A stretch of 21,666 nucleotides of DNA, taken from a virus. The position numbers were made by a program, and so were the translations under genes. The stretch is from positions 1 to 21,666 of the IMG/VR virus record IMGVR_UViG_3300046455_000286, one strand, 5' to 3'. The notes beneath the pieces were generated by a model, which worked only from the letters and a program-made list of their open reading frames with translations, had not been told where the DNA came from and made no database searches. Positions 6,512 through 13,889 of the stretch are shown here, one piece after another (position 1 is the stretch's first letter; the number at the start of each line of letters is the position of its first letter).

Positions 6512-7426
6512 CTAGATGCCCGTGATCACACGACCGGCCTTCGGCTGGTCAAGGAAGATCGCGCTCTGGCGGACGACGTTGCAGCGCCACGTCTCGTTGG
6601 TGGAGTTGTGCTCCAGCGGCGTGACGTCCAGGGCGCGCTCGTCGGCGATGCCGCCGATGGTCTTGGCCTCCAGGAGGATCGCCGAGTTCGCCGGGACACG
6701 CCACGACTTGACGATCTTGAACTGGCCGAAGAGCAGGCCCGGCAGGGTCAGCTTGTCGGCGGACGCCGTACGGTCGGAGCCGACGAAGTACTTGTTCATG
6801 TCCGAGTTCAGCGCCAGGTCCATCGCACGCGCGTGGTGCAGGATCAGCGTGTCGGGCTCGAAGCCGAACTTGGCGACGCCGGTCTGGTTGGTGGACTCCG
6901 CGTCGGCGAGCTGGATGGCCAGCATCGCGTTCGCCAGCGTGGAGCGGACGTCCGTCGCGGTCGCCCAGGCGGTACCCGAAGCGGTCGACGCGAGACCGGC
7001 GATGGCGGACGTCAGGAACGCGTCCTCCCACGCCGCCTTCATCGAGTTCACGACCTGCGTGATGCTCGTGTTGACGCGGTCCATGTCGTTCCGGCGCCGC
7101 ATCTCCTCGGTGAACTCGATACCGAAGGCGCGCTTGATGGTGCGCGCGGCCTTGCCGATGCCGAGGTTCGCCGTGATCAGCGGGATCTCGCCGCCTTCAG
7201 CGACCACCGAGGGGCCGCCGTTGGCGTAGAGCGGAGTGGACTCGTTGTACAGGACGACGCCGCTGGGAACGTCCTGCACCTTGCGTAACACCTGGTCGGT
7301 GATGAACTGCTGGTCGGCCAGGGCGAGAATCCGCTCCCTGATGACCGCAGGCCGCTTGAGCAGGGTGTTGACTGTGAGGCGGTAGCCGTCGTTGCTGGAA
7401 ACGGTTCCGACCGTGGTCTGAGGCAT
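6512..7426 (-). CDS. Major capsid protein, HK97 fold (putative)
   Basis: A 304-residue protein forming the icosahedral shell. The size is that of a capsid protein without a covalent scaffold domain, which fits the separate scaffold in the gene two places upstream. Recognisable parts: an N-terminal arm, a loop region with 'VVAEGGEIPLI', the long spine-helix type segment 'VNTSITQVVNSMKAAWEDAF' (about residues 118-137), a P-domain stretch 'FEPDTLILHHARAMDLAL', and the C-terminal region 'RVPANSAILLEAKTIGGIAD'. The ATG at 7426 has AAGG 10 nt upstream. It follows protease/scaffold and decoration genes in the classic order. The fold call comes from pattern memory of actinophage capsids, not a search. 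Confidence 0.85.
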   Translation of the reverse strand: MPQTTVGTVSSNDGYRLTVNTLLKRPAVIRERILALADQQFITDQVLRKVQDVPSGVVLYNESTPLYANGGPSVVAEGGEIPLITANLGIGKAARTIKRAFGIEFTEEMRRRNDMDRVNTSITQVVNSMKAAWEDAFLTSAIAGLASTASGTAWATATDVRSTLANAMLAIQLADAESTNQTGVAKFGFEPDTLILHHARAMDLALNSDMNKYFVGSDRTASADKLTLPGLLFGQFKIVKSWRVPANSAILLEAKTIGGIADERALDVTPLEHNSTNETWRCNVVRQSAIFLDQPKAGRVITGI

Positions 7427-7458
7427 GTCTCAGTCGCCTTTCTGGATTCTTCTCGGGA

Positions 7459-7920
7459 TCAGACGCCGAGACGGAGGTCGACCAGGCCGGTCGAACCGTT
7501 GGAGATCGCGGCCTGCGCGATGCCGATGATGGAGGCCGGGGAGTCCGTACCGGACACCCAGGGGACGACGGTGCCAGCGGCACCGGCCTTGAGGACGTCG
7601 AACGCCGCGATGGCGGAACCGGCCAGGAGGTTCCAGACACCCGCCTTGGAGACCGCGACGTAGTCCACGATCGTGGAGGTGTCGAAGGCCTTGCGGGTCA
7701 CGCCGGTTCCGTACGTGATGTCGTTGTCCGGGACGGCCGTGCCGACCGCGTCGTCCGTGGCGACACCCGCGACCTTCAGGGAGGTCAGACCGGCTTCCTG
7801 GACCTTGGTGGTGCTGGACTCGGTGACGAACTCAACCAGGCGTCCGGCGCGGATTGCACCGGAGCTGATGACCTGGAACGTCTGCGGGGATCCGTGCTTG
7901 AAGACGGGGCTCACACCCAT
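7459..7920 (-). CDS. Capsid decoration / stabilisation protein (DUF2190-like)
   Basis: A 153-residue Gly/Ala/Val/Thr-rich beta protein. The pattern 'ISSGAIRAGRLVEFV...VAGVATDDAVG...YVAVSKAGVWNLLAGSAIAAFDVLKAG...IIGIAQAAISNG...DLRLGV' matches the small beta-barrel decoration family (DUF2190 / gpD-like), whose members bind the outside of the expanded capsid and reinforce it. The ATG at 7920 has AAGGAG 7 nt upstream, one of the best ribosome sites here, in keeping with the high copy number such a protein needs. It lies between the protease/scaffold and capsid genes. Confidence 0.8.
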   Translation of the reverse strand: MGVSPVFKHGSPQTFQVISSGAIRAGRLVEFVTESSTTKVQEAGLTSLKVAGVATDDAVGTAVPDNDITYGTGVTRKAFDTSTIVDYVAVSKAGVWNLLAGSAIAAFDVLKAGAAGTVVPWVSGTDSPASIIGIAQAAISNGSTGLVDLRLGV

Positions 7921-7959
7921 GATCTATCTCCTTAGAGAGGTATCTGCCGGGAGCCCCGG

Positions 7960-9549
7960 TCAGTGACGGCCGTACTGCTCGCCCCAGAGCGAGGCGAGGT
8001 GCTTGTCTTCCTGAGCGGCCATGGCCTCACGGTCGTCGCTCTCCGGGGAGTAGCTGTGACCGCGTTCGCGGGCCAGGTCGATGTAGCCGGTAGCCGAGTC
8101 GAGTAGCTGCCGGACGATGGCGGAGGCGTCCACCGTTTCGATGCCGCCTACCTGGTTGGAGAACTCCAGCGTCGCGGCGGAGCCCGCGATGAGGACGGGC
8201 CTGGCCAGGTCGACCAGCGCGGCGGGGACGCCCTTGCGGACGTACTCGGCCTTGAGCGTGGTGAACTGCTGGAGCGCCAGTTCGTGCTGGAGCAGCGCGA
8301 CCTGGTTGGACAGGCTGACGATCTCGGGGCCTGCCTCGTTGGAGAGGCTGACCGATCCGGCGCCGACCAGTACCGGGGCGGGCTCGGTCTCCGCTTCGGC
8401 GGCGGCCTGTGCGGCGGCCTCCTCGGCGAGGGCCTCGGCCTCCACGGATCCCTCGGCGGCTTCGTCCTTCGCGCGGGCGGTCTCCCACAGCGCGGCGAAG
8501 TCTTCGTCGGTGAGGTCGTCCAGGTCGGCGTCGGTGCCGAGGGTGGGGTCTTCGGTTCCCAGCCCGCTGTTGAAGTCCCCGGTGCCCAGGCGTTCGACCA
8601 GTTCAGCGGTGGTCGGCTCGGCGTCGGCTTCGGCGGTGACCTCGGTCTCCTCCTCGGCGACAGCCTCGGTCTCACCCTCGGTGTCCTCGGCGGTGAGGCC
8701 CAGCTCTGCGGCCAGCGCCTCCAGCTCGTCGTCGGTGAGGTTCTCCACGGCCGCCTCGATGTCCTCCTCGGTGGGGAGGTCCATCTCAGCGTCGGTGTCC
8801 AGGTCCAGGAGACCGGGCTCGCCCGGCTCCTCGATCAGCTCGTCGGAGTCGTCGGCGTCGGCGGAGGCCTCGGGGGTCTCGTCCGGGACGAAGGCGGAGG
8901 CGAAGATCGCCAGCTCCTCATCCGTCATGTCGAGGGCTTCGAGGTCTTCTACGGTCATGTCGGTAGCCTCGGCCACCTGCTGTAAATGGTCGGCACGTGT
9001 GGCCATGTGCTCCAACTCCTCGTATGAGGTCGCGGACAGGTCAATCACGTTTTCGACGGCCACTCCGTTGGACAGCGCCACCTCTTCCCAGGTGCCAAGT
9101 CCGGGAATGACCGGGTCCAACGTGCCCAGAACATGCTGAAGCGCCCGGGGGAATTGCTTCCCGTCCGAGCGCTGGTAGTTCTCAAGGATCCGAGCGGACA
9201 CGCCTAACTTGGGGTTCTGCTCCAGAACCTTGGCAGCCTCCGGGGTGACGGAAAAGATGCCGTACAGACCGTCGTCCCCGACTTCCACCTGCTTGATCTC
9301 GCCGCGAAAACGCTCGGGATCCAGGGTGTGGGAGTTGTTGTCCGGGGCCATCATGAACGCTACCTGGTCGTAGGCGCCGTCCTTGAAGGAGTTGGCCAGG
9401 TCAGCGAGGTAGGCAGCGTCGAAGGTGATCTTCCGGCCCCGGTAGTTGATCGTGGCCTTGGGAAGGATCCTTTTCCGGAACGTCTTGTTGGACAGCGCGA
9501 CGGCGTCACCATCATCCTGAGGGGATAACAGTAATTCGCTCTCGACCAT
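7960..9549 (-). CDS. Capsid maturation protease fused to acidic scaffold
   Basis: A protein of 529 residues from the ATG at 9549, where GAGG lies 7 nt upstream. An ATG two codons earlier (9555) abuts the ribosome site. Numbering here is from 9555. Residues about 24-158 resemble Mu gpI-type prohead proteases: strand-rich, with 'NNSHTLDPERFRGEIKQV' (candidate catalytic His75) and 'PKLGVSARIL' (candidate Ser120). Residues about 164-400 are extremely acidic (Asp/Glu/Ala), as in scaffolds. Residues about 407-440 form a coiled coil and the C-terminus (DKHLASLWGEQYGRH) probably binds the capsid protein. VALSN or VSLSN motifs sit at each domain border (19-23, 159-163, 402-406, 413-417), with LEFSN at 463-467. 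The protein would template the prohead and then digest it. Confidence 0.8.
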   Translation of the reverse strand: MVESELLLSPQDDGDAVALSNKTFRKRILPKATINYRGRKITFDAAYLADLANSFKDGAYDQVAFMMAPDNNSHTLDPERFRGEIKQVEVGDDGLYGIFSVTPEAAKVLEQNPKLGVSARILENYQRSDGKQFPRALQHVLGTLDPVIPGLGTWEEVALSNGVAVENVIDLSATSYEELEHMATRADHLQQVAEATDMTVEDLEALDMTDEELAIFASAFVPDETPEASADADDSDELIEEPGEPGLLDLDTDAEMDLPTEEDIEAAVENLTDDELEALAAELGLTAEDTEGETEAVAEEETEVTAEADAEPTTAELVERLGTGDFNSGLGTEDPTLGTDADLDDLTDEDFAALWETARAKDEAAEGSVEAEALAEEAAAQAAAEAETEPAPVLVGAGSVSLSNEAGPEIVSLSNQVALLQHELALQQFTTLKAEYVRKGVPAALVDLARPVLIAGSAATLEFSNQVGGIETVDASAIVRQLLDSATGYIDLARERGHSYSPESDDREAMAAQEDKHLASLWGEQYGRH

Positions 9550-9674
9550 CCTCATACCTCACTCTTGCCCATGAAACCGTGACTGCGCCTCATAGTATCT
9601 GATTAGTCCCGTTCTTTACTAGCATCCCTTTTCGATTCCGACAATAGATGAAATGTGTCGGCCTCCGAGACGGG

Positions 9675-11486
9675 TCACTTACGTTCGAGGGAAATCCAAC
9701 TGCCTATGCCCAGCGTGGCCACCTGACCCGCCGTACCGCTGGCAAAAGTCAGCACGAGGTTTCCGGCGGTCGTGGACGTAACCAGCGTCCCGGAAAGGAG
9801 AGCGGTCTTGTTCGCCCCGGAGCCCGACCAGGTATCTATGCCCGTGAGCGTCGCAATGCTGGTGCCCGTGGCGTCGCCCCAGACCATCGTTGCGCCGGAC
9901 GGGCCGGTGAAGGAATGCGTGAAGCTGACACCCGACGGGCTCTGGATGACCAGGAAGCCTCGCATCAGGTACGTGGTCGAAGCCTCCACGGCCAGCGTCA
10001 GATACGTGGAAGCCGTCTGCGTCACGGTGCTGTTGGTCTGTGCGGCGGTCGCGTTGGCAGGCAGGGCGTTCTGGACCACGCGGATGATGCCGTTGGCCTG
10101 CTTGACCTTCAGCATGTCGCCCTCGCAGTAGACGACCACCCCCGTGGTGGGGTTACCGGTCGGGGCTGTGGTGACGTTCTGTATCGCAAGAGCCCCGCCG
10201 TTGGACCCGCCGAAGTTCCCGGAAGACCCCAGGCGCAGGTTGAGCAACTGGCTGGTACCGGATCCGGTGAAAGTCGTACCAGACAAGGCGCCGGTCAGGG
10301 TGCCGCCGCCGATCGGCAGGTAGCGGGTGTCGACCGGGTCCCCCGGCGTACCGCCGCCCACGTTCCCCCGTGACACGGTGTTCGGTGCGTTGAGATCCAT
10401 GGCGCCGACACTCAGGGTGCCCACCGTGACCAGCGTGTTGCCCTGGATGTTGTTGGTACCTGCGCCGCCGACGTTCTCTTCCCGGATGAGGGAGCGGGCC
10501 GCGCCGCTCGTCGCCGAGGACACCAGCGTGTTGCCCTGGACGGTGACGTTGACCGCGCCGCTTTCCAGGTGGATCCCCGAGACCGTTCCGGCGGTACCGG
10601 TCGCTCCCACGTTCAGGGCCGTGTTGCCTATGATCGTGTGATTGGCGCCGGTGACGAAAATGTTGTCCCCGCCGACACTGTCGAACGTGCAATGGGAGAC
10701 GGTGCTGCTCGCAACGGCCTGGATCCGCACGCCCTTGGTGCTGTTGGTCGCCCCGCCCAGGAAGGTACAGCCCAGAATGAGCTGCGCCCCGGCAAGGTCC
10801 AGGATGCCCACGGCGGTGGAGAAGGTCGTGCCCCCCGAGCCTCCGAGATATTCGAAGTCGCAGGCCAGGATCTGGTTCTCGTTGTTGGAGGACATGCTGA
10901 TACCCCGGCCGGGGCCGGATGCGGACATGGACTGGTCGAAGACGCAGCCCACAACCTTGTTGCTGTAGCCGAACGCCCCGGCGGTCATCCCTCCGAGGTA
11001 CAGCGCGTCGTCACGGCAGCCGGTGAAATGGATGTTGTCGAACCGGCTGAAGACCGCGCCGTTGGCGTAGACGCCTCCCGAGGACCCCAGAGATCCCTGC
11101 TGTGCGCAGTTCCCGTCGATGGTCATGTCCCGCATGGTGATCCGGGTGTCGGCACCGGTCATCTGGAAGACGTAACAGTTCTTGTTGGGCATGAGCTTGA
11201 CCCGGCTGCCCAGCCCCGCGCCGAGGATGGTCAGACCCTCCCCGGCGGGAATCGTGATGGGCGCGCTCACGAGGTAGGTCCCGGCGGGCAGGAAAACGGA
11301 GGTGTGGGCGGAGGCCGCGTCGTTCACGGCAGCCTGGAGGGCCGCCCTGTCGTCGGCGACGCCGTTGCCGAGCGCACCGTAGGCCGGGCTCTTGACGTTG
11401 ATACCGGCGTTCGCGGGACCTTCGAGCGTGAGCATCGTCAGCCGCCCTGTCCGGTGTTGCGCCGGGATAAGTCGCTCTGCATCCAA
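9675..11486 (-). CDS. Tailspike-like protein, pectate-lyase-type beta-helix
   Basis: A 603-residue protein from a TTG at 11486, or 586 from ATG at 11435. Residues about 28-85 ('INVKSPAYGALGNGVADDRA', then AAVNDAA...VFLPAGTYLVSAPITIP) are the N-terminal signature of the Pectate_lyase_3 family. Residues about 90-375 have the Asn/Gly/Thr-rich repeats of a right-handed beta-helix. A 'YLPIGGGTLTGALSG' segment (389-403), common in fibre proteins, joins to a C-terminal beta-sandwich (about 490-603). Such proteins bind or cleave surface polysaccharide. AGGAG lies 3 nt before the TTG but 7 nt before an out-of-frame ATG that opens a 14-codon leader frame. Its place among head genes is unusual. Catalytic residues are not evident; a neck or head fibre is an alternative. 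Confidence 0.75.
   Translation of the reverse strand: MDAERLIPAQHRTGRLTMLTLEGPANAGINVKSPAYGALGNGVADDRAALQAAVNDAASAHTSVFLPAGTYLVSAPITIPAGEGLTILGAGLGSRVKLMPNKNCYVFQMTGADTRITMRDMTIDGNCAQQGSLGSSGGVYANGAVFSRFDNIHFTGCRDDALYLGGMTAGAFGYSNKVVGCVFDQSMSASGPGRGISMSSNNENQILACDFEYLGGSGGTTFSTAVGILDLAGAQLILGCTFLGGATNSTKGVRIQAVASSTVSHCTFDSVGGDNIFVTGANHTIIGNTALNVGATGTAGTVSGIHLESGAVNVTVQGNTLVSSATSGAARSLIREENVGGAGTNNIQGNTLVTVGTLSVGAMDLNAPNTVSRGNVGGGTPGDPVDTRYLPIGGGTLTGALSGTTFTGSGTSQLLNLRLGSSGNFGGSNGGALAIQNVTTAPTGNPTTGVVVYCEGDMLKVKQANGIIRVVQNALPANATAAQTNSTVTQTASTYLTLAVEASTTYLMRGFLVIQSPSGVSFTHSFTGPSGATMVWGDATGTSIATLTGIDTWSGSGANKTALLSGTLVTSTTAGNLVLTFASGTAGQVATLGIGSWISLERK
11438..11482 (-). other. Possible 14-codon leader ORF before the tailspike
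   Basis: The ATG at 11482 has the ideal distance (7 nt) to AGGAG and encodes MQSDLSRRNTGQGG. It stops with TGA just 2 nt before the in-frame ATG at 11435 of the tailspike. Coupled translation from this leader is therefore a possible way to start the tailspike. It could equally be chance, with the TTG at 11486 used instead. Confidence 0.35.
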
Positions 11487-11635
11487 TTACTCCTGATTCG
11501 TCAGCCAGCCTCCATGTTACGGGCTTGATCGCACGCCTGGAAGGCTTCACAGCCCTGGTTGCAGGGTCTGTTGCAGGGCTAGCAGGTGTAGGCGCTCGCA
11601 ACGCTCGAATGCCTTCCACAGGGTGTTCCGAGGGC

Positions 11636-11905
11636 GGTTACCCCGTTTGGAAACATGGACGTGGCACCCGCCGTGCGCGTGTGCGTGGGTGTGCGCGCGC
11701 GTATAGGCGGAAATACAGGGGTAACCGGGGTAACCGGGTAACTATGCAGGTCAGATGGGTCGTGTGTGAGGTAACTCTAGGAGTAACTTTGGGGTAACTT
11801 GGTTACTTGAGGCAGTTTTCCAGTTTTTGATCTTGGAACGGTCCTCATGGTCACGTCAAGATTTTTCGTCGGTTACCCCGTCGGTTACCCCCTCAGGGGT
11901 AACCC
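11636..11905. repeat. GGGGTAACC iteron-like repeats, about 11 copies in both orientations
   Basis: Motif GGGGTAAC(C/T), forward: 11718-11726 and 11727-11735 (head to tail, exact), then GGGTAACT 11736-11743, AGGTAACT 11769-11776, GGAGTAACTT 11780-11789, GGGGTAACTT 11791-11800, and GGGGTAACCC 11896-11905. Reverse: GGTTACCCCG 11636-11645, GGTTACTTG 11801-11809, GGTTACCCCG 11871-11880, GGTTACCCCC 11883-11892. The last reverse and forward copies form a perfect 9-bp inverted repeat with a 4-nt spacer (11883-11904). Copies are degenerate only at the ends, suggesting protein binding. Confidence 0.7.
11671..11707. other. Alternating purine-pyrimidine tract (Z-DNA-prone)
   Basis: Nearly unbroken GT/GC/CG alternation (the core is GTGTGCGCGCGCGTATA at its right end) over about 35 bp, next to the repeat cluster. 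Such tracts can adopt Z-form under negative supercoiling. No function can be assigned from sequence alone. Confidence 0.4.
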
Positions 11906-11933
11906 TGGACACGGCATGATCACGTGTTAGGGT
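11906..11933 (+). promoter_or_regulatory. Promoter-like sequence for the DUF927-type ATPase
   Basis: TGGACA (11906-11911), 16-nt spacer, TAGGGT (11928-11933). The -10 fits the relaxed TAGGRT type frequent in Streptomyces. The -35 abuts the last GGGGTAACC repeat, so a protein on that repeat could affect RNA polymerase. A transcript starting near 11940 would have a leader of about 65 nt. Confidence 0.4.
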
Positions 11934-11951
11934 GTGCTCTCACAACGCAAG

Positions 11952-11985
11952 AACCCCCCGACCGGTCGGCACCAGTCGAGGGGTT
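11952..11985 (+). promoter_or_regulatory. Leader hairpin upstream of the ATPase gene
   Basis: Arms AACCCCCCGA (11952-11961) and TCGAGGGGTT (11976-11985) pair at 9 of 10 positions around a 14-nt loop. A 12-bp palindrome CCGACCGGTCGG (11958-11969) overlaps the left arm. A second small inverted repeat, GAGAG/CTCTC (11990-11994 and 12001-12005), covers the probable AGAGG ribosome site just before the ATG. The leader RNA may therefore control translation or termination. No T-tract follows the main stem. Confidence 0.4.
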
Positions 11986-12006
11986 GATCGAGAGGTCTAG
12001 CTCTCT

Positions 12007-13827
12007 ATGCCCGACAATATCTCCCCTCCCAAGTCGGTGGCAACCTTGACCGCCTCCACCCCCGTAACGCACGCCACGCTCGACACGGGCTGGCTGATGA
12101 CCAAGAACGGCGTCATCCACGTCATCACGCGGGGACGCGACCCGCAGGATTCCTCCCAGTACATCCTGGATGAGGAGGCTTACGGCAATTTCGACATTGT
12201 GGCCCTCGGCATCATCGCGGACGACAAGACCGAGCGCCGGGCCTGGGACGTCGTGATCAAGCGTCAGGACGACGGCAAGGAACTGCGCCGCATCCTGGAC
12301 GAGAAGACCCTCGCGGACAGCAAGCGTCTGACGCTGTGGCTGACCTCGGCCGGAGTCTCCGTGATGTGCCCGGACGGTGCCCTCGGGGGCGGCGTGGCCC
12401 AGGGGGTCCGCCTGCTGCGCTACATCAACGCCCAGAAGCCCCCTGAGGCCACGATCGTGGACCAGGTGGGGTACCACCCCGACCTGAACCTGTTCGTGTC
12501 CCACGACGGCGTCCTGCGGCCTGGAGACAGTAAGTTCGACGTCACCGCCCCCTACCGGCCCTCCGCGCAGCTCTCCACGTCGGGGGATGCCCCGTTCTCC
12601 TACGGTTTCGCCCCCAAGGGCCTGGAGGAGGTACGGGACGTCCTCTCCCAGGTGCTGACGTTCCATGACGAAACGCCCCTCGCGGTCGCGGCGTCCTGGA
12701 TGGTCATGAGCCTGGTGCAGTCCGCGATCATCCGGCACACCTCGCACTTCCCCGTCCTCGCGGTCGAAGCCCCCTCGGGATCCGGCAAGACCACGGGTGC
12801 GCTGTCGATGCTCCGTCAGGCCCTCACGGGCAACACGTCCGGCCCCTCACAGGCCACGCTCCCCGACCTGCGGCAGAAGATCGCCAGCACGCGTTCCGGG
12901 TTCGTGCACGTCGATGACCTGGACGACCCCAAGACCGTCTTTGAGATGCTGCGGCTGTCGACGGCCGACGGGACGAAGATGATGCGCTCCCACGCCTCGG
13001 GGTTCACCGCCTCCCAGCACTCCCAGATGACCGGAACCGTGCTGCTGACCGGCGAACACCTGGGCCTGAAGGCGCAGAAGGCCCTGGCGGATCGTTTCAT
13101 CTCCCTGGAGCTGACCGACCCGACCGATCGCAAGTCCCAGGTTCCGGGCCGGGAACACCTGTCCCAGTGGACCGACGTCACCGCGCTGATGCGGCGCTAC
13201 CCGGGCGCCAGCGGTCTGACCGCCGTCGCCGGAACCGTCGTCGCGGAGATCCTGCGCTGGCTCGATGACCTCGAAGCGCTGCTGGATGAGGTCAAGCCCT
13301 GCTCGGGGCGTCTCGGCGACAAGTACGCGACGGTCCTCGCGGGGGCCTGCTTCGTGGATCACCTGCTGGGGGACCAGAAAGCGTGGTCCAAGAAGGGTGC
13401 CACGTTCGAACGCGTCTCGGCCTGGGTGAAGGAAGACCTCAAGACCGCGAACGCGTGGGACAACGCGCTCACCTCGGAAGTCCTCGTGTGGGCCCTGCAC
13501 GAGTACGGCGAGTGGTTCGGGGTCGCGCCGGACTCGTTCGAGCCGGTCAAGATCTCCGGGAAGACCTTCATCAACGCCCCGGCCTTCTACAAGGAATTCG
13601 GCATGGAGGGGGAAGGGATCTTCATACACCCGCGCACCCTCGCGGACGCCTGGCGGGCTCACAAGGGCAACCAGTTCGAGGACCGCGTGCACTCGGCCGC
13701 CGCGATCGTCGCACAAGCCAAGGTGGCGGGGTTCCAGGAGAAGGTGATCAAGATCCTGAACAAGTCGGTGAAGGGCTGGGCCCTCACCGGGGACCGGGTC
13801 GGAATCATCCGCGACCGCGCCAGCTAG
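12007..13827 (+). CDS. DUF927-type AAA+ ATPase, putative replicative helicase
   Basis: A 606-residue protein and the only clear rightward gene in the window. The N-terminal half matches the DUF927 pattern: a beta-rich domain with 'RAWDVVIKR' (79-87), a segment like 'LTLWLTSAGVSVMCPDG', then 'LLRYINAQKPP' and 'VDQVGYHPDLNLFVSHDGVL'. The ATPase core has Walker A 'EAPSGSGKTT' (254-263, Lys261), Walker B 'FVHVDDLDD' (299-307), a sensor-like 'GTVLLTGE' (343-350) and 'ADRFISLEL' with candidate arginine finger Arg363. DUF927 proteins occur in phages, plasmids and integrative elements as replication helicases, sometimes with primase domains; no primase catalytic motif is evident. AGAGG lies 11 nt before the ATG. 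The repeat-rich region upstream suggests origin melting or loading. It sits against the direction of the virion genes. Confidence 0.75.
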   Translation: MPDNISPPKSVATLTASTPVTHATLDTGWLMTKNGVIHVITRGRDPQDSSQYILDEEAYGNFDIVALGIIADDKTERRAWDVVIKRQDDGKELRRILDEKTLADSKRLTLWLTSAGVSVMCPDGALGGGVAQGVRLLRYINAQKPPEATIVDQVGYHPDLNLFVSHDGVLRPGDSKFDVTAPYRPSAQLSTSGDAPFSYGFAPKGLEEVRDVLSQVLTFHDETPLAVAASWMVMSLVQSAIIRHTSHFPVLAVEAPSGSGKTTGALSMLRQALTGNTSGPSQATLPDLRQKIASTRSGFVHVDDLDDPKTVFEMLRLSTADGTKMMRSHASGFTASQHSQMTGTVLLTGEHLGLKAQKALADRFISLELTDPTDRKSQVPGREHLSQWTDVTALMRRYPGASGLTAVAGTVVAEILRWLDDLEALLDEVKPCSGRLGDKYATVLAGACFVDHLLGDQKAWSKKGATFERVSAWVKEDLKTANAWDNALTSEVLVWALHEYGEWFGVAPDSFEPVKISGKTFINAPAFYKEFGMEGEGIFIHPRTLADAWRAHKGNQFEDRVHSAAAIVAQAKVAGFQEKVIKILNKSVKGWALTGDRVGIIRDRAS

Positions 13828-13841
13828 CCCCTTCCATACAG

Positions 13842-13876
13842 AAGCGCCCCCCGATCGCTGTGATCGGGGGGCGCTT
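13842..13876. terminator. Perfect bidirectional terminator between convergent genes
   Basis: A 15-bp perfect inverted repeat AAGCGCCCCCCGATC/GATCGGGGGGCGCTT with a 5-nt loop GCTGT. It lies 14 bp after the ATPase stop and 13 bp before the stop of the leftward 68-aa gene. It would end both converging transcripts. T-tracts are minimal on both sides, so efficiency would rest on the very stable stem. Confidence 0.85.
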
Positions 13877-13889
13877 TGCTGTTGAAGGA

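Larger units (their letters stand above)
11487..12006. other. Divergent intergenic region, candidate replication origin or control region
   Basis: A 520-bp stretch without a convincing gene, between the leftward tailspike and the rightward ATPase. From left to right: an inverted repeat AGCCCTG/CAGGGCT and a doubled GTTGCAGGG near 11550-11580; a first GGTTACCCCG motif (11636); an alternating purine-pyrimidine tract (about 11671-11707); GTAAC repeats (11718-11810); a relatively A/T-rich stretch (about 11806-11870) with T-runs; a second repeat group (11871-11905); a promoter-like sequence; and a structured leader. Repeats plus an A/T-richer segment beside a replication-type ATPase is the pattern of an iteron origin. 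Multiple operators for a regulator of the two divergent genes is the other reading. Confidence 0.5.

Noticed and set aside
9556-9674. Leftward promoter before the protease gene (TTGTCG-17-TAGTAA)
   Set aside because: The -10 matches consensus at only three positions and other -10-like hexamers nearby lack a -35, so it is not listed as a feature.
11525-11797. 90-codon rightward frame in the repeat-rich intergenic region
   Set aside because: Its codons simply read through the GTAAC repeats and the purine-pyrimidine tract, no ribosome site is evident, and the product is low-complexity Arg/Gly/Val.
11636-11905. CRISPR-like array
   Set aside because: Repeats are only 8-10 bp, occur in both orientations and have irregular spacing without spacers of constant length.
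12007-13827. Terminase large subunit or portal ATPase as alternative for the rightward ATPase
   Set aside because: The DUF927-type N-terminal domain, Walker A sequence and the lack of a nuclease domain do not fit a terminase.
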